A stretch of DNA of 64,000 nt from Pseudobutyrivibrio sp. ACV-2 (GTDB lineage: Bacteria > Bacillota > Clostridia > Lachnospirales > Lachnospiraceae). Shown here piece after piece: positions 27,273 through 34,384 of the stretch (position 1 is its first letter; each line of letters opens with the position of its first letter). The DNA lies in the NCBI RefSeq assembly GCF_900107545.1, contig NZ_FNQZ01000002.1, forward strand, positions 248,001-312,000. Reading direction: 5' to 3'. The notes under the pieces were generated by a model. It was not told where the DNA came from, searched no databases, and saw nothing but the letters and a program-made list of their open reading frames with translations. A program made the translations under genes and the position numbers.

Positions 27273-28538
27273 TTACCAATGTGTCTTGTGTTCATCTATT
27301 ACCTCTGAGGTTTCAAGATTTACCATATAAAATCCTTTAAGACTTGCTTCGGTCTGGCCTAGAGAATTGCCATCCTCGTCTAATGGCTCTGCCTCTAAAA
27401 CAAGCTCGACGCACTCATTACCGGCGTCATCAGTTTTGATTCCATTATCATAAAGATTGTACTCGTAGGAATCATCCTTGTCTATTGTTCCCATGACTAC
27501 GCCTTTTGCAGTGTAGCTTAGCTTTACCTCTTTGAAGTCTTCAATCACTCCGTTATCTAACAGATAGTTTGCCAGAGTAATCATGTGGTTCATTATATCT
27601 ACATCATTTAAAGGCTCTGATGATGCGTCTATTGAGTAATCTTCTTCATCAGAATAATCATAATCGTTGTAATAGTCATCATAATAATCGTAGTCCTCAT
27701 CTTGAGTATTTGAATATAACAATGCGTTACGGAAACTACTTATATAAATAAATGAAGATAAAACCATTGTAATAACAAAAATAATGGTAGTTACAATTGC
27801 TTTTGCTTTGCGGCTTCTATTTCTAGTAATTATAAGTGACAACACTGCTGTGTACATAACTGCGACAGCTAAAGCAGTAAATGTATCCAGCACATTTAGC
27901 AAAATACTTGATATGCCATAAGCAGTTAGCATATCTCTATCAAAGCAAATGTACAGGCATGTCATAGAAAACAGCACAAATTCAATTATGGTATAAGGCA
28001 CCCATTTCGCTGTTACCTTCTTTAATAGGCTCACATCTATAGGGCAATCAGGGCCATCCGCCCAATTTTTAAGGATGTTGTAATCCTGGATTTCACGCCT
28101 AAATTTACAGAGCGCCAATGCATTTTTGCACATTTGCTTATCGCCCTTTACAGCTTCCAACCTGGCCATAGCAAGTGCTAAAATATTTCCATATCCCTTA
28201 AGCTTTGTTCCTATTATATGGTACAGATATAAATCGTAATAGATTTTCTCCTGTATATCTATCTTACTTGTTTTCTTTCTGATTACAGCAGCTACAAACA
28301 GCATCACTGCCAAATATAAGAAAAACCCCGAGCCGATAATTAGGAAATTTATATGCCTCTCAAGATCTAGAGCAAGTATCAGCTTTTGTTTGACATAGTA
28401 TATACAAACAAAAATATAAGCTATGACATATAAAAGGGCTATCCCATCTGAAAGAAGCAACCTTTTCGCCCATTTTATTCCATCAGAATCCTCTTCTATA
28501 GATTCTATATTAAATGCATTTTTATCATAATAATTCAT
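27273..28538 (-). CDS. Multi-pass membrane protein of unknown function with Asp/Tyr-rich segment
   Basis: 421 residues. About five hydrophobic segments appear in the first ~270 residues (around 33-50, 62-86, 182-200, 206-235 and 245-268). An extremely acidic Asp/Tyr/Glu stretch at ~277-305 (repeats such as YDYYDDYYNDYDY) follows, then a soluble C-terminal domain of ~115 residues rich in Asp and Glu. I do not recognise a family. The acidic linker may bind divalent cations or act as a flexible spacer; that is speculation. It sits alone between the GNAT gene and a terminator, with CAGGAG before the ATG. Confidence 0.7.
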   Translation of the reverse strand: MNYYDKNAFNIESIEEDSDGIKWAKRLLLSDGIALLYVIAYIFVCIYYVKQKLILALDLERHINFLIIGSGFFLYLAVMLFVAAVIRKKTSKIDIQEKIYYDLYLYHIIGTKLKGYGNILALAMARLEAVKGDKQMCKNALALCKFRREIQDYNILKNWADGPDCPIDVSLLKKVTAKWVPYTIIEFVLFSMTCLYICFDRDMLTAYGISSILLNVLDTFTALAVAVMYTAVLSLIITRNRSRKAKAIVTTIIFVITMVLSSFIYISSFRNALLYSNTQDEDYDYYDDYYNDYDYSDEEDYSIDASSEPLNDVDIMNHMITLANYLLDNGVIEDFKEVKLSYTAKGVVMGTIDKDDSYEYNLYDNGIKTDDAGNECVELVLEAEPLDEDGNSLGQTEASLKGFYMVNLETSEVIDEHKTHW

Positions 28539-28611
28539 GTCTCATTTCTCCTGGTCGCTATTTTTGAATTTTATACTCAACGCTTTTATTATAGACAATC
28601 AGCCACTTTTG

Positions 28612-28645
28612 GACAAACAAAAAGAGACTCAAAATCTGAGTCTCT
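28612..28645 (-). terminator. Terminator after the 28670-29356 gene pair
   Basis: On the minus strand AGAGACTC - 7-base loop - GAGTCTCT followed by TTTTTGTTTG, 25 bases past the stop of the 28670-28972 gene. Confidence 0.85.
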
Positions 28646-28669
28646 AAAATCCTTTCAATAGCAATTCTT

Positions 28670-28972
28670 TTATGATAATGTCTTTCTAACAACACCCTTG
28701 GGATCCTTGATTAGGATAAATACAATCCAGATTACAAGTGCAAGTGCAACTACTGAAAATCCTAAAAATGAATCGTTAATCATATCCTCTAATGCTGGTG
28801 TGAAGTATTCAGCTCTGAGCTCTGCGTATTCAAATATAGCATCTACAAGCCACATTAATGACGCACCCCAAAACATGAACATCAACACGTGTAACTGCAT
28901 ATCGTTATTTTTTCTGTTGTACCAAAGTGCTGTTGTGATGACAGCTGCGATTACTGTAATTAATAATGTCAT
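28670..28972 (-). CDS. Small membrane protein, unknown function
   Basis: 100 residues with three hydrophobic stretches (~1-16, 27-46, 70-88) separated by charged loops, and a C-terminal KDPKGVVRKTLS tail. No family recognised. It lies 9 bases after the 28982-29356 gene and shares its promoter and terminator, so the two probably act together at the membrane. Confidence 0.65.
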   Translation of the reverse strand: MTLLITVIAAVITTALWYNRKNNDMQLHVLMFMFWGASLMWLVDAIFEYAELRAEYFTPALEDMINDSFLGFSVVALALVIWIVFILIKDPKGVVRKTLS

Positions 28973-28981
28973 GTCTGCCTC

Positions 28982-29356
28982 CTACAATGTTGCTTTGTCT
29001 GATAAAGGTCTTCTTACAATCATGTCTGCTGTTACGCAAATTCCTATCCATACAACAGTAACAAGAACAGCCATAGAAACACCTACAGTTGCGATTTCAT
29101 GTAACATCTCAGCAGTGTCCTCTGGATTTGACATAGCTGTTAAAAATGGGAAGAATGGCTGAACCTCTCCGTGCCATACATGCTCAAAAGCAAGTAACAC
29201 AGAACCTCCCCATAAAAGATTTGAAAGCCACTTAAGCTTTCTAGACATTGGGATTGTTGAGCTACTTTCCTTCTTTTCTACACCCTTCTTTTCCATTGTC
29301 TTTTTTACAATTGTTGTAACAATAGCTTCTCCTGCTGGAACTGTAAAACAAGCCAT
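28982..29356 (-). CDS. Small membrane protein, unknown function
   Basis: About 124 residues from an ATG that has AAGAGGAGGA 8 bases upstream; an in-frame ATG 27 bases earlier precedes that ribosome site and is less likely. It begins MACFTVPAGEAIVTT and has hydrophobic segments around 45-58 and 85-108, and a basic Lys-rich cytoplasmic stretch at ~20-45. No family recognised. Its promoter region holds two ATTCC-N5-GGAAT inverted repeats, so expression of this pair is likely switched by a dimeric repressor. Confidence 0.65.
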   Translation of the reverse strand: MACFTVPAGEAIVTTIVKKTMEKKGVEKKESSSTIPMSRKLKWLSNLLWGGSVLLAFEHVWHGEVQPFFPFLTAMSNPEDTAEMLHEIATVGVSMAVLVTVVWIGICVTADMIVRRPLSDKATL

Positions 29357-29381
29357 AATTCTTATCCTCCTCTTAATTTTC

Positions 29382-29500
29382 ATTCCAATTTGGAATACCG
29401 TAAAATATCATTAGTATTATATCAATAATAGAGTACTGTTAAACTACAGCATAAGCCTTTGATTATTCAAAAATAGATACTTGTCATTCCTGTTTGGAAT
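29382..29500 (-). promoter_or_regulatory. Promoter flanked by two matching operator-like inverted repeats
   Basis: On the minus strand TTTAAC and TATAAT lie 16 bases apart in the middle of this interval. Fifteen-base near-identical inverted repeats sit on both sides: ATTCCAATTTGGAAT at 29382-29396 and ATTCCTGTTTGGAAT at 29486-29500, about 104 bases apart (roughly ten helical turns). This layout suits looping repression or cooperative binding by a MarR/TetR-type dimer. Confidence 0.5.
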
Positions 29501-29534
29501 AGAAAGAGCCCTCTAAGTCAAAACTTGAAGGGCT
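29500..29534 (-). terminator. Terminator after the U32-like gene
   Basis: AGCCCT (29507-29512) pairs with AGGGCT (29529-29534) with an inner AAGT/ACTT stem; on the minus strand the hairpin is followed by CTTTCTATT. It touches the second operator-like repeat. Confidence 0.65.
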
Positions 29535-29541
29535 GATATTT

Positions 29542-30456
29542 TTAAAACAAATCCAACATACTATCTAAATATATTTCTTCTCGTACAATAAGCTGATACT
29601 CAGGTTTTGTCATGTAATGTAGTAGAAACTCCAACACTATAGCACTGCCGAGGCTTCGCCCTTCTATTTTGAAGTTTGAAAATCCCATAGGCATGTAAAT
29701 GTTTTGTATATCATCTACGCTGATAAAGCCTTGATTTTTCATGGCATCTGAGAATCTGTAGCCTCTGTTGGCCTGAGGTGAAGCACATATATGGTCCTCA
29801 CATTCCTCCCCAAGACTTTTTCTACTTACATTTTCATAGCAGGCCTTCCTGTCATTGCAACCAAAGGAACAGCATTCATTGCATAGAAATTCTACCTTGT
29901 CCTTTTGCGCCTGGGATAGTGCTTCAAGCTTGTCAAATGATTTGTTTAGTCTAAAATCAGGCACTACGTACTTAAACTCATCCCGATTAAGTTCATTTTC
30001 AAAATCACCAAAATCTGTCAAAACCTTCGTGGTGGATGAAACAAAATAGAATTCTGGGTAGGTCTTTTTCATGTATTCCAGCAGCAAATCTGAATGAAGA
30101 ATAACGCCAACTTCTTCTATGCTGCTGTTTTCAAATAGCTTGCATAATCTGTTGCATTTTTTATCTGCAAGATGCTCTTTTCTAAGTAATGAATTACTAA
30201 AAGTAAGGCGCGGCGAAATGTTATATTCTTCCATAAGATTAAGAACATCGGTTGGGCTTTCATCACCAAATCCGACTCGACCACCTCCCCACAGACAATC
30301 TGCCGGTGCACCGTAGATGGAACCTATCTCACACCAATCATAAAAATATTCTGGATGAGTGCGATATAGCGGAAGAAAGACTTTATAAAATTCGTAGAAT
30401 TCAAATAATCCTGGCAGATGAAAATATGCTTTCATTTTTATCTTACTATTTTCCAT
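29542..30456 (-). CDS. Cys-rich protein, possibly U32 peptidase-like
   Basis: About 304 residues, starting at an ATG one base after the stop of the DUF1653 gene (TAATATG), which suggests translational coupling; an ATG 30 bases upstream would overlap that gene. The first ~190 residues alternate beta and alpha as in a TIM-barrel (KAYFHLPGLFEFYEFY..., GVILHSDLLLEYMKKTYP). A Cys cluster follows at ~195-230 (CNECC, GC, CYE, C, C), which could hold a metal or Fe-S centre as in U32-family proteins such as UbiU/UbiV and the tRNA/rRNA hydroxylation proteins. Family membership is a guess from this layout; function unknown. Confidence 0.55.
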   Translation of the reverse strand: MENSKIKMKAYFHLPGLFEFYEFYKVFLPLYRTHPEYFYDWCEIGSIYGAPADCLWGGGRVGFGDESPTDVLNLMEEYNISPRLTFSNSLLRKEHLADKKCNRLCKLFENSSIEEVGVILHSDLLLEYMKKTYPEFYFVSSTTKVLTDFGDFENELNRDEFKYVVPDFRLNKSFDKLEALSQAQKDKVEFLCNECCSFGCNDRKACYENVSRKSLGEECEDHICASPQANRGYRFSDAMKNQGFISVDDIQNIYMPMGFSNFKIEGRSLGSAIVLEFLLHYMTKPEYQLIVREEIYLDSMLDLF

Positions 30457-30457
30457 A

Positions 30458-30697
30458 TTATTTCTTTGGAACATCCTGAAGCTCAAATCTATATTTCTGT
30501 GTTACTTCCGGATACTTTTCGTGATCCACCTCAGACAAAAACATCTCCTTTGGCCTTACCCAAAGTGAGCCATCATCATAAAGCTTTCTGTATAAAACCA
30601 TTTCCTCCTGGGTTTCCGAATCTCTGCATACATCCTCCACCAGATAATAGTTTCCCTTAAAATGCTTGTAGATTCTATGTAACTGCAACTCCTGCAT
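30458..30697 (-). CDS. DUF1653 domain protein
   Basis: 79 residues from the ATG preceded by AAAGGAAC. The sequence has the DUF1653 pattern: [44 protein letters not shown], and YRFE near the end. The family is widespread and without known function. It is coupled to the following Cys-rich gene by a one-base gap. An in-frame ATG 18 bases upstream would place the ribosome site inside the gene. Confidence 0.8.
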   Translation of the reverse strand: MQELQLHRIYKHFKGNYYLVEDVCRDSETQEEMVLYRKLYDDGSLWVRPKEMFLSEVDHEKYPEVTQKYRFELQDVPKK

Positions 30698-30764
30698 TGT
30701 ATCAGTTCCTTTCAAATATCTTTATTTGCTTCTTTGATTATAGCCAATGTGATTTCCCCAAACA

Positions 30765-30804
30765 ATATAAAAGGCTTTCGAAGACCTCAAATCCTCGAAA
30801 GCCT
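30765..30804 (-). terminator. Terminator after the NmrA-like gene
   Basis: AGGCTTTCGA (30772-30781) and TCGAAAGCCT (30795-30804) form a 10-bp stem; on the minus strand it is followed by TTTATATTG. Confidence 0.85.
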
Positions 30805-30815
30805 GATAAATCTAT

Positions 30816-31760
30816 TTATGCATCCTTAGAGTGGCGCTCACCAATCTGGAAATCATCACTGTGCTCAAACATATACTTGACAGTGATAGGGTCATCACCT
30901 GTAAGTTTTTTGAAGTCATCTGTGAATGTGTCCATCTTGCCCTCACGAATTGCCTGAGCAAATGTAACCATTCCATCTGATGAAAATGGAGCCTCTGAAC
31001 CCTTCTGGAATACACCATCAGTTGTTCTTGGCACCCCCATGGCATCAAATACCTGGTAGTTTTCCTCGTCTGTAAGTTCCTGATATGTGATATGGTTTCC
31101 TGTGGCCTTGTTACCAATCTCAATAAACTCTGTGATTGTCATAAGCTCTGGACCATTGATATCAAGAGTTGCGTGGTCGTATTCAGCACCTCTGTAAAGG
31201 GCATAAGCTACTGCCTTTGCACAATCCTTACGGGAGATGTATGCCATCTTGCCATCGCCCTGGCTATTTTTTAATACTCCGTCGCCCTTAACATATGTAA
31301 AGTAGTTTGTAATCATAGCTTCTGCATACTGTGAATTGCGAAGGAAAATATGGTCAAGTCCTACTTCCTTGATATAGTTTTCTGTATAAATATGATCCTT
31401 CTTTTCTACTGAAGGATTTGTCTCGTCACCTGCATTTACAAGTGAGGTATAAATAATCTGTTTTACCCCAGCTGCCTTTGCCGCATCAACTACGTTCTTC
31501 TGAGCATTCTGTCTCTTGGCACCTACGAATGGCATAGAGATAAGCGCTAGTCTTTCAGCACCTGCAAATGCCTCCTCAAGACCTTCATATTCGTTGAAGT
31601 TTGCCTGTCGAGTTTCTACACCCTGTGCTGCAAACTTATCAAGGGCCTCTTTGCTATAGCCCACAAAAATAAGATCTTCTTTATTAGCAAGAGTAAGTAA
31701 TACTCTGGCAGCCTCTGAACCTAAGTTACCATCAACACCTGTTAATAATAATTTCCCCAT
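30816..31760 (-). CDS. NmrA-like NAD(P)H:quinone oxidoreductase / SDR family protein
   Basis: 314 residues from the ATG with AAAGGAGG upstream; the longer frame adds a non-coding-like 24 residues. The Rossmann start GKLLLTGVDGNLGSEAARVLL gives a GxxGxxG-type NAD(P) site, followed by IIYTSLVNA and LRNSQYAEA, as in QorB/NmrA-type atypical SDR proteins. These either reduce quinones or sense NAD(P). The catalytic Tyr-x-x-x-Lys is not clear, typical for this branch. It stands alone with its own terminator. Confidence 0.8.
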   Translation of the reverse strand: MGKLLLTGVDGNLGSEAARVLLTLANKEDLIFVGYSKEALDKFAAQGVETRQANFNEYEGLEEAFAGAERLALISMPFVGAKRQNAQKNVVDAAKAAGVKQIIYTSLVNAGDETNPSVEKKDHIYTENYIKEVGLDHIFLRNSQYAEAMITNYFTYVKGDGVLKNSQGDGKMAYISRKDCAKAVAYALYRGAEYDHATLDINGPELMTITEFIEIGNKATGNHITYQELTDEENYQVFDAMGVPRTTDGVFQKGSEAPFSSDGMVTFAQAIREGKMDTFTDDFKKLTGDDPITVKYMFEHSDDFQIGERHSKDA

Positions 31761-31846
31761 ATTACCTCCTTTGGGATGCCCCTTTAAATTTGAAAAAATA
31801 ATAGTTAAATTTATATCAAACATCCAATTCACAACCCGACAGACTA

Positions 31847-32159
31847 TTATATAATCTTACAAGTGTCGATTTTATTACCAAATTTTGTTGATTTTATGAA
31901 ATGTAGATTTGTGTCAACTTTTAAGCAAATTATCCTTTCGCTTTTCATGTCATTACACAACATAAATCCAATATAATCTATATCGTATATGCGAATTATA
32001 TCCTTAAGATTCTCATAGTTTGCATCGAACTTCCCAAGGATACTCTGATTTATAATCAAATCCATATATATCACAATCAGGAAATAAAGACTTAAATTGT
32101 TCTGAAGCAGAGGCTGTGCCACCCTTGCCATGAATGTAAACTAATGCTTTATCTGCCAT
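31847..32159 (-). pseudogene. Alpha/beta-hydrolase remnant, frameshifted and internally deleted
   Basis: An ATG with GGGAGG upstream, overlapping the CPBP stop (TAATG), starts MADKALVYIHGKGGTA, a typical small alpha/beta-hydrolase N-terminus with the oxyanion HGKGG. The frame stops after ~48 residues (…YPWEVRCKL). The continuation (FDANYENLKDIIRIYDIDYIGFMLCNDMKSERI) is in another frame. It resembles the normal next part, but the ANSIGA nucleophile elbow is missing. The usual catalytic His region is also absent. I read this as a decayed gene; a sequencing error could explain the frameshift but not the missing elbow. Confidence 0.65.
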
Positions 32160-33019
32160 TATAATAGCCTCCCGTTATCCTCTTTCCAAGGTTTATAAAA
32201 ATAAAGCATTATAATTGCTACAACCCAAGCACAGATGATTGTGATAAACCCTGTCTCGCTTACATAATACATTTTGTCATCACCATAAGTAATTACACCA
32301 AAAACAGCCTGATCATATGCATTATGTGCTGCATGAAGAAATGCTGCAGGCCATACACTTTGACTTTTGATTGTAAGAATTGCAGCAATTATGCTAACTG
32401 GAAAAATGCAAAGTACGAATGCAATCAGCCCGCACCATAAAGGCGTACCTTCCATATATCCGCCCCAAATAAGAAGTGGAAAGTGCCACAAACACCAAAA
32501 CAGTCCTACTATAATAAAAGCTTTAATCACTCCAATACTCTCTAATAGAGCAGGTAGCATAAATCCTCTCCACCCAATTTCTTCTCCTAAGGCAGTAATT
32601 AAGGAAATAAATACGCTGATTACTGTATATAGAGCCAAATCCTTTAATACAACTGAAAATGCCACTCCAGTATATCCAAAATTTTCAGGGTGCATTGTCC
32701 AATAGATTCTGTATGGAATAAAAATATAAATAAAAGGAATAATGACTCCCATTAGTATATATTTTATATGGCTAAGTCTAATACCTATAAGACTTCTGTG
32801 ATATTTAAAAGAATATTTTTCTCCATTCTCTTTGATGCTTATAAAAGAAGCAATGATAGCCGATATTGCCGGTATCCACATTAACAGCGCGACTAACCAC
32901 TCAGAACCACCCAAACAATACAGTGTCTCGCATACTACAGAAAACAGTATAACCATAGCTAAAAAAAATATAACTACCTTTCTGCTATATTTGTTGTCTG
33001 TTAAAAAAACTTTACTCAT
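32159..33019 (-). CDS. CPBP family intramembrane metalloprotease
   Basis: 286 residues from the ATG preceded by GGAGAAG; an upstream in-frame ATG lacks a ribosome site. Seven to eight membrane segments. The Abi/CPBP motifs are present in order: EEIGWRGFMLP (Glu-Glu-x3-Arg), WCLWHFPLL (second-motif His) and HAAHNAYDQA (third-motif His and Asn). Members are Rce1-like proteases, often linked to bacteriocin immunity or protein maturation; no bacteriocin gene is visible next to it. Its stop overlaps the start of the hydrolase remnant, so the two were once coupled. Confidence 0.85.
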   Translation of the reverse strand: MSKVFLTDNKYSRKVVIFFLAMVILFSVVCETLYCLGGSEWLVALLMWIPAISAIIASFISIKENGEKYSFKYHRSLIGIRLSHIKYILMGVIIPFIYIFIPYRIYWTMHPENFGYTGVAFSVVLKDLALYTVISVFISLITALGEEIGWRGFMLPALLESIGVIKAFIIVGLFWCLWHFPLLIWGGYMEGTPLWCGLIAFVLCIFPVSIIAAILTIKSQSVWPAAFLHAAHNAYDQAVFGVITYGDDKMYYVSETGFITIICAWVVAIIMLYFYKPWKEDNGRLL

Positions 33020-33211
33020 ATCTATCTTCTCCACATTGTTAGTAATTTGGTAATTATTGTACATTATTATTCAAAGAATTGCTATTAAGAAAGAGTTTTT
33101 GCTTTCTGCTAATTGAGCCAAGAATTTCGACTGCTTAGTATTTTGAATTTGACTTCATCTTTTTATATCTTATTCAATTGATTTACTTAAAACCTGCCCT
33201 AATACCTACCT

Positions 33212-33266
33212 CCTAAATAAAAAAGCATTTGTAAAACAGATAAATCCGTTAATTACAAATGCTTTT
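33212..33266 (-). terminator. Terminator after the 33314-33664 gene
   Basis: AAAAGCATTTGTAA (33221-33234) pairs with TTACAAATGCTTTT (33253-33266); on the minus strand a T-rich run TTTATTTAGG follows. The 33020-33210 stretch to its left shows nothing else. Confidence 0.8.
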
Positions 33267-33313
33267 CCTAATATATTATCTTCTATTGACTCTTATTGTT
33301 TTCTGCTTAACTA

Positions 33314-33664
33314 TTAATTCTTAATCATTTTCTTTTTCATCATGATATGTTCGACCTCTAGCCAAGCTACCTCTGCAAATATCACTATCATAAACATAAC
33401 GACTTGAAGTACACCGCTACTAACCTGATTCATAAGAACACCAAAGATAAACAGTGAAATAAATAACATGCATCCATAAAGAATAAAATTTCTTCCATGC
33501 CTATGATTCCATTCTGTGACACTAGTTAACTCATCTTCGCTTGGTGGTTTTTCTCCAGTGTTAATTGATACTGGCTTTTTACTTTTGTACTGTTGAATCC
33601 CCAATATAATAAATATAAGCGAAACAAAAAATGATATTGCTAAATAAATAATTGTACCTGCCAT
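33314..33664 (-). CDS. Small membrane protein, unknown function
   Basis: 116 residues from the ATG with GGGAG upstream (the longer frame starts 21 bases earlier, inside the opposing promoter). A first membrane helix spans ~2-22, then a Lys/Glu/Pro-rich cytoplasmic loop with an HRHGRN patch. Two more helices span ~63-105, and a basic MMKKKMIKN tail ends it. No family recognised. Its start is only ~15 bases from a strong plus-strand promoter (33679-33707), so the two transcription units are divergent and tightly packed. Confidence 0.6.
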   Translation of the reverse strand: MAGTIIYLAISFFVSLIFIILGIQQYKSKKPVSINTGEKPPSEDELTSVTEWNHRHGRNFILYGCMLFISLFIFGVLMNQVSSGVLQVVMFMIVIFAEVAWLEVEHIMMKKKMIKN

Positions 33665-33678
33665 ATCTAATTCTCCCA

Positions 33679-33707
33679 TTGGCACACAAACAATTGTTCT
33701 CTATAAT
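33679..33707 (+). promoter_or_regulatory. Strong promoter of the toxin-like small mRNA
   Basis: TTGGCA (33679-33684), 17 bases, TATAAT (33702-33707); start expected near 33714. The RNA would begin with a CTACC-ATTTAC-GGTAG hairpin (33719-33734). Confidence 0.7.
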
Positions 33708-33741
33708 GCTTTTTAGTGCTACCATTTACGGTAGGCGGTTG

Positions 33742-33820
33742 GTCCTTCTCTCGGAGGACTGTGACCTCAGTTAATTTAGAGATTCCAATCCCTCTTTGAG
33801 GGAAATCTTTACAGAAGGAC
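33742..33820 (+). promoter_or_regulatory. Shine-Dalgarno sequestration in the toxin-like mRNA leader
   Basis: GTCCTTCT at 33742-33749 is an exact complement of AGAAGGAC at 33813-33820, which is the ribosome binding site of the 33-residue ORF. The same left arm can instead pair locally with AGGAC at 33755-33759. An 8-bp anti-SD lock of this kind is typical for type I toxin mRNAs. Confidence 0.6.
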
Positions 33821-33828
33821 TTGTGCGT

Positions 33829-33930
33829 ATGCTTACAATCACGGACTTAATCGCAGTCTTAGGACTGCGTGCGACTTTCTATAGTCTTGGTTACGTGCGA
33901 GGTAAGCATGATGCCAAGATACAAAAATAA
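33829..33930 (+). CDS. 33-aa hydrophobic peptide, candidate type I (holin-like/Fst-like) toxin
   Basis: Too short for routine gene calling. The peptide begins MLTITDLIAVLGL, has one hydrophobic helix to about residue 23, and ends in a charged GKHDAKIQK tail, the build of small clostridial 'holin-like' type I toxins. Everything needed for such a locus surrounds it: a TTGGCA/TATAAT promoter at 33679, a sequestered AGAAGGA ribosome site 9 bases before the ATG, a hairpin terminator at the stop codon, and a convergent minus-strand promoter at 34018-34046 for an antisense RNA. Toxicity is inferred from architecture only. Alternative: a harmless small membrane peptide. Confidence 0.55.
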   Translation: MLTITDLIAVLGLRATFYSLGYVRGKHDAKIQK

Positions 33931-33966
33931 CCGCCCGAGCCTGACAAACTGAGCGGTTATTTTCTA
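33922..33966. terminator. Bidirectional terminator shared by toxin mRNA and antisense RNA
   Basis: ATAACCGC (33927-33934) pairs with GCGGTTAT (33953-33960); A5 precedes and T3 follows, so both strands give hairpin plus U-run. A second plus-strand hairpin, GCTAACCG/CGGTAGC at 33983-34002 with a T-rich tail, backs it up. Confidence 0.7.
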
Positions 33967-34011
33967 ATCGTTTTATACTAGGGCTAACCGTCTATCGGTA
34001 GCACTCTTTGT
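33922..34011 (-). ncRNA. Candidate antisense RNA antitoxin
   Basis: A minus-strand promoter (next entry) should start RNA near 34011 that runs into the shared terminator, giving ~90 nt complementary to the 3' end of the toxin-like mRNA. This matches the convergent, 3'-overlapping layout of Fst and TxpA/RatA type I systems. The ends are predicted from promoter and hairpin only. Confidence 0.45.
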
Positions 34012-34017
34012 ATATAA

Positions 34018-34046
34018 ATATTAACATCTATAGCTTATTTCGTCAA
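34018..34046 (-). promoter_or_regulatory. Promoter of the antisense RNA
   Basis: On the minus strand TTGACG (34041-34046), 17 bases, TAATAT (34018-34023). Confidence 0.6.
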
Positions 34047-34049
34047 ATA

Positions 34050-34275
34050 TCATTGATGGGCGTCCCGCCCGCCATCATGTGGACTGATTTTTCACTCCAA
34101 TATGATGAGGTAAATCCCCATTCGCCGGTGGGCCAGAGCCTTACGGATAATCCTTGTAAATATTTACAGATTTATTTTATCAATCCCTATAACATATTAC
34201 AACTATATGTTTCTTAATATTAAAGAACAGAACTCTGGCCCTTCGCTAAATCCAGCGATGGGTCGAGTTCTATCT
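34050..34275. other. Structured intergenic segment, unexplained
   Basis: No gene is credible. It contains a G+C-rich hairpin around 34055-34078 (GATGGGCG…CGCCCGCCATC). A nine-base exact long-range pair links GGGCCAGAG (34130-34138) to CTCTGGCCC (34233-34241). A second hairpin uses that same right arm, with AGAACTC (34230-34236) pairing GAGTTCT (34265-34271) and a TCGCT/AGCGA tip. A minus-strand TTGTAA-17-TAAAAT promoter-like pair lies near 34175-34205. The A+T-rich centre with mutually exclusive stems at each end suggests a structured RNA or a small palindromic element. Confidence 0.4.
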
Positions 34276-34314
34276 TTACTAAAGAATACCATACAATAGA
34301 TATTTGTCAAACTA

Positions 34315-34347
34315 TAAAAAAGCCCTCCGAGGAAATCCTCGAAGGGC
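34315..34347 (-). terminator. Terminator after tuf
   Basis: GCCCT-C-CGAGG loop CCTCG-A-AGGGC hairpin about 45 bases past the tuf stop, followed on the minus strand by TTTTTTATAG. Confidence 0.9.
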
Positions 34348-34384
34348 ATAATTTTATAATTTGGGTTGGGCTGTTCGCTCGTTA

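Noticed and set aside
34008-34217. 69-residue plus-strand frame in the toxin-antitoxin flank
   Set aside because: No ribosome site, and it runs through the antisense promoter and hairpins; better explained as non-coding structured DNA.
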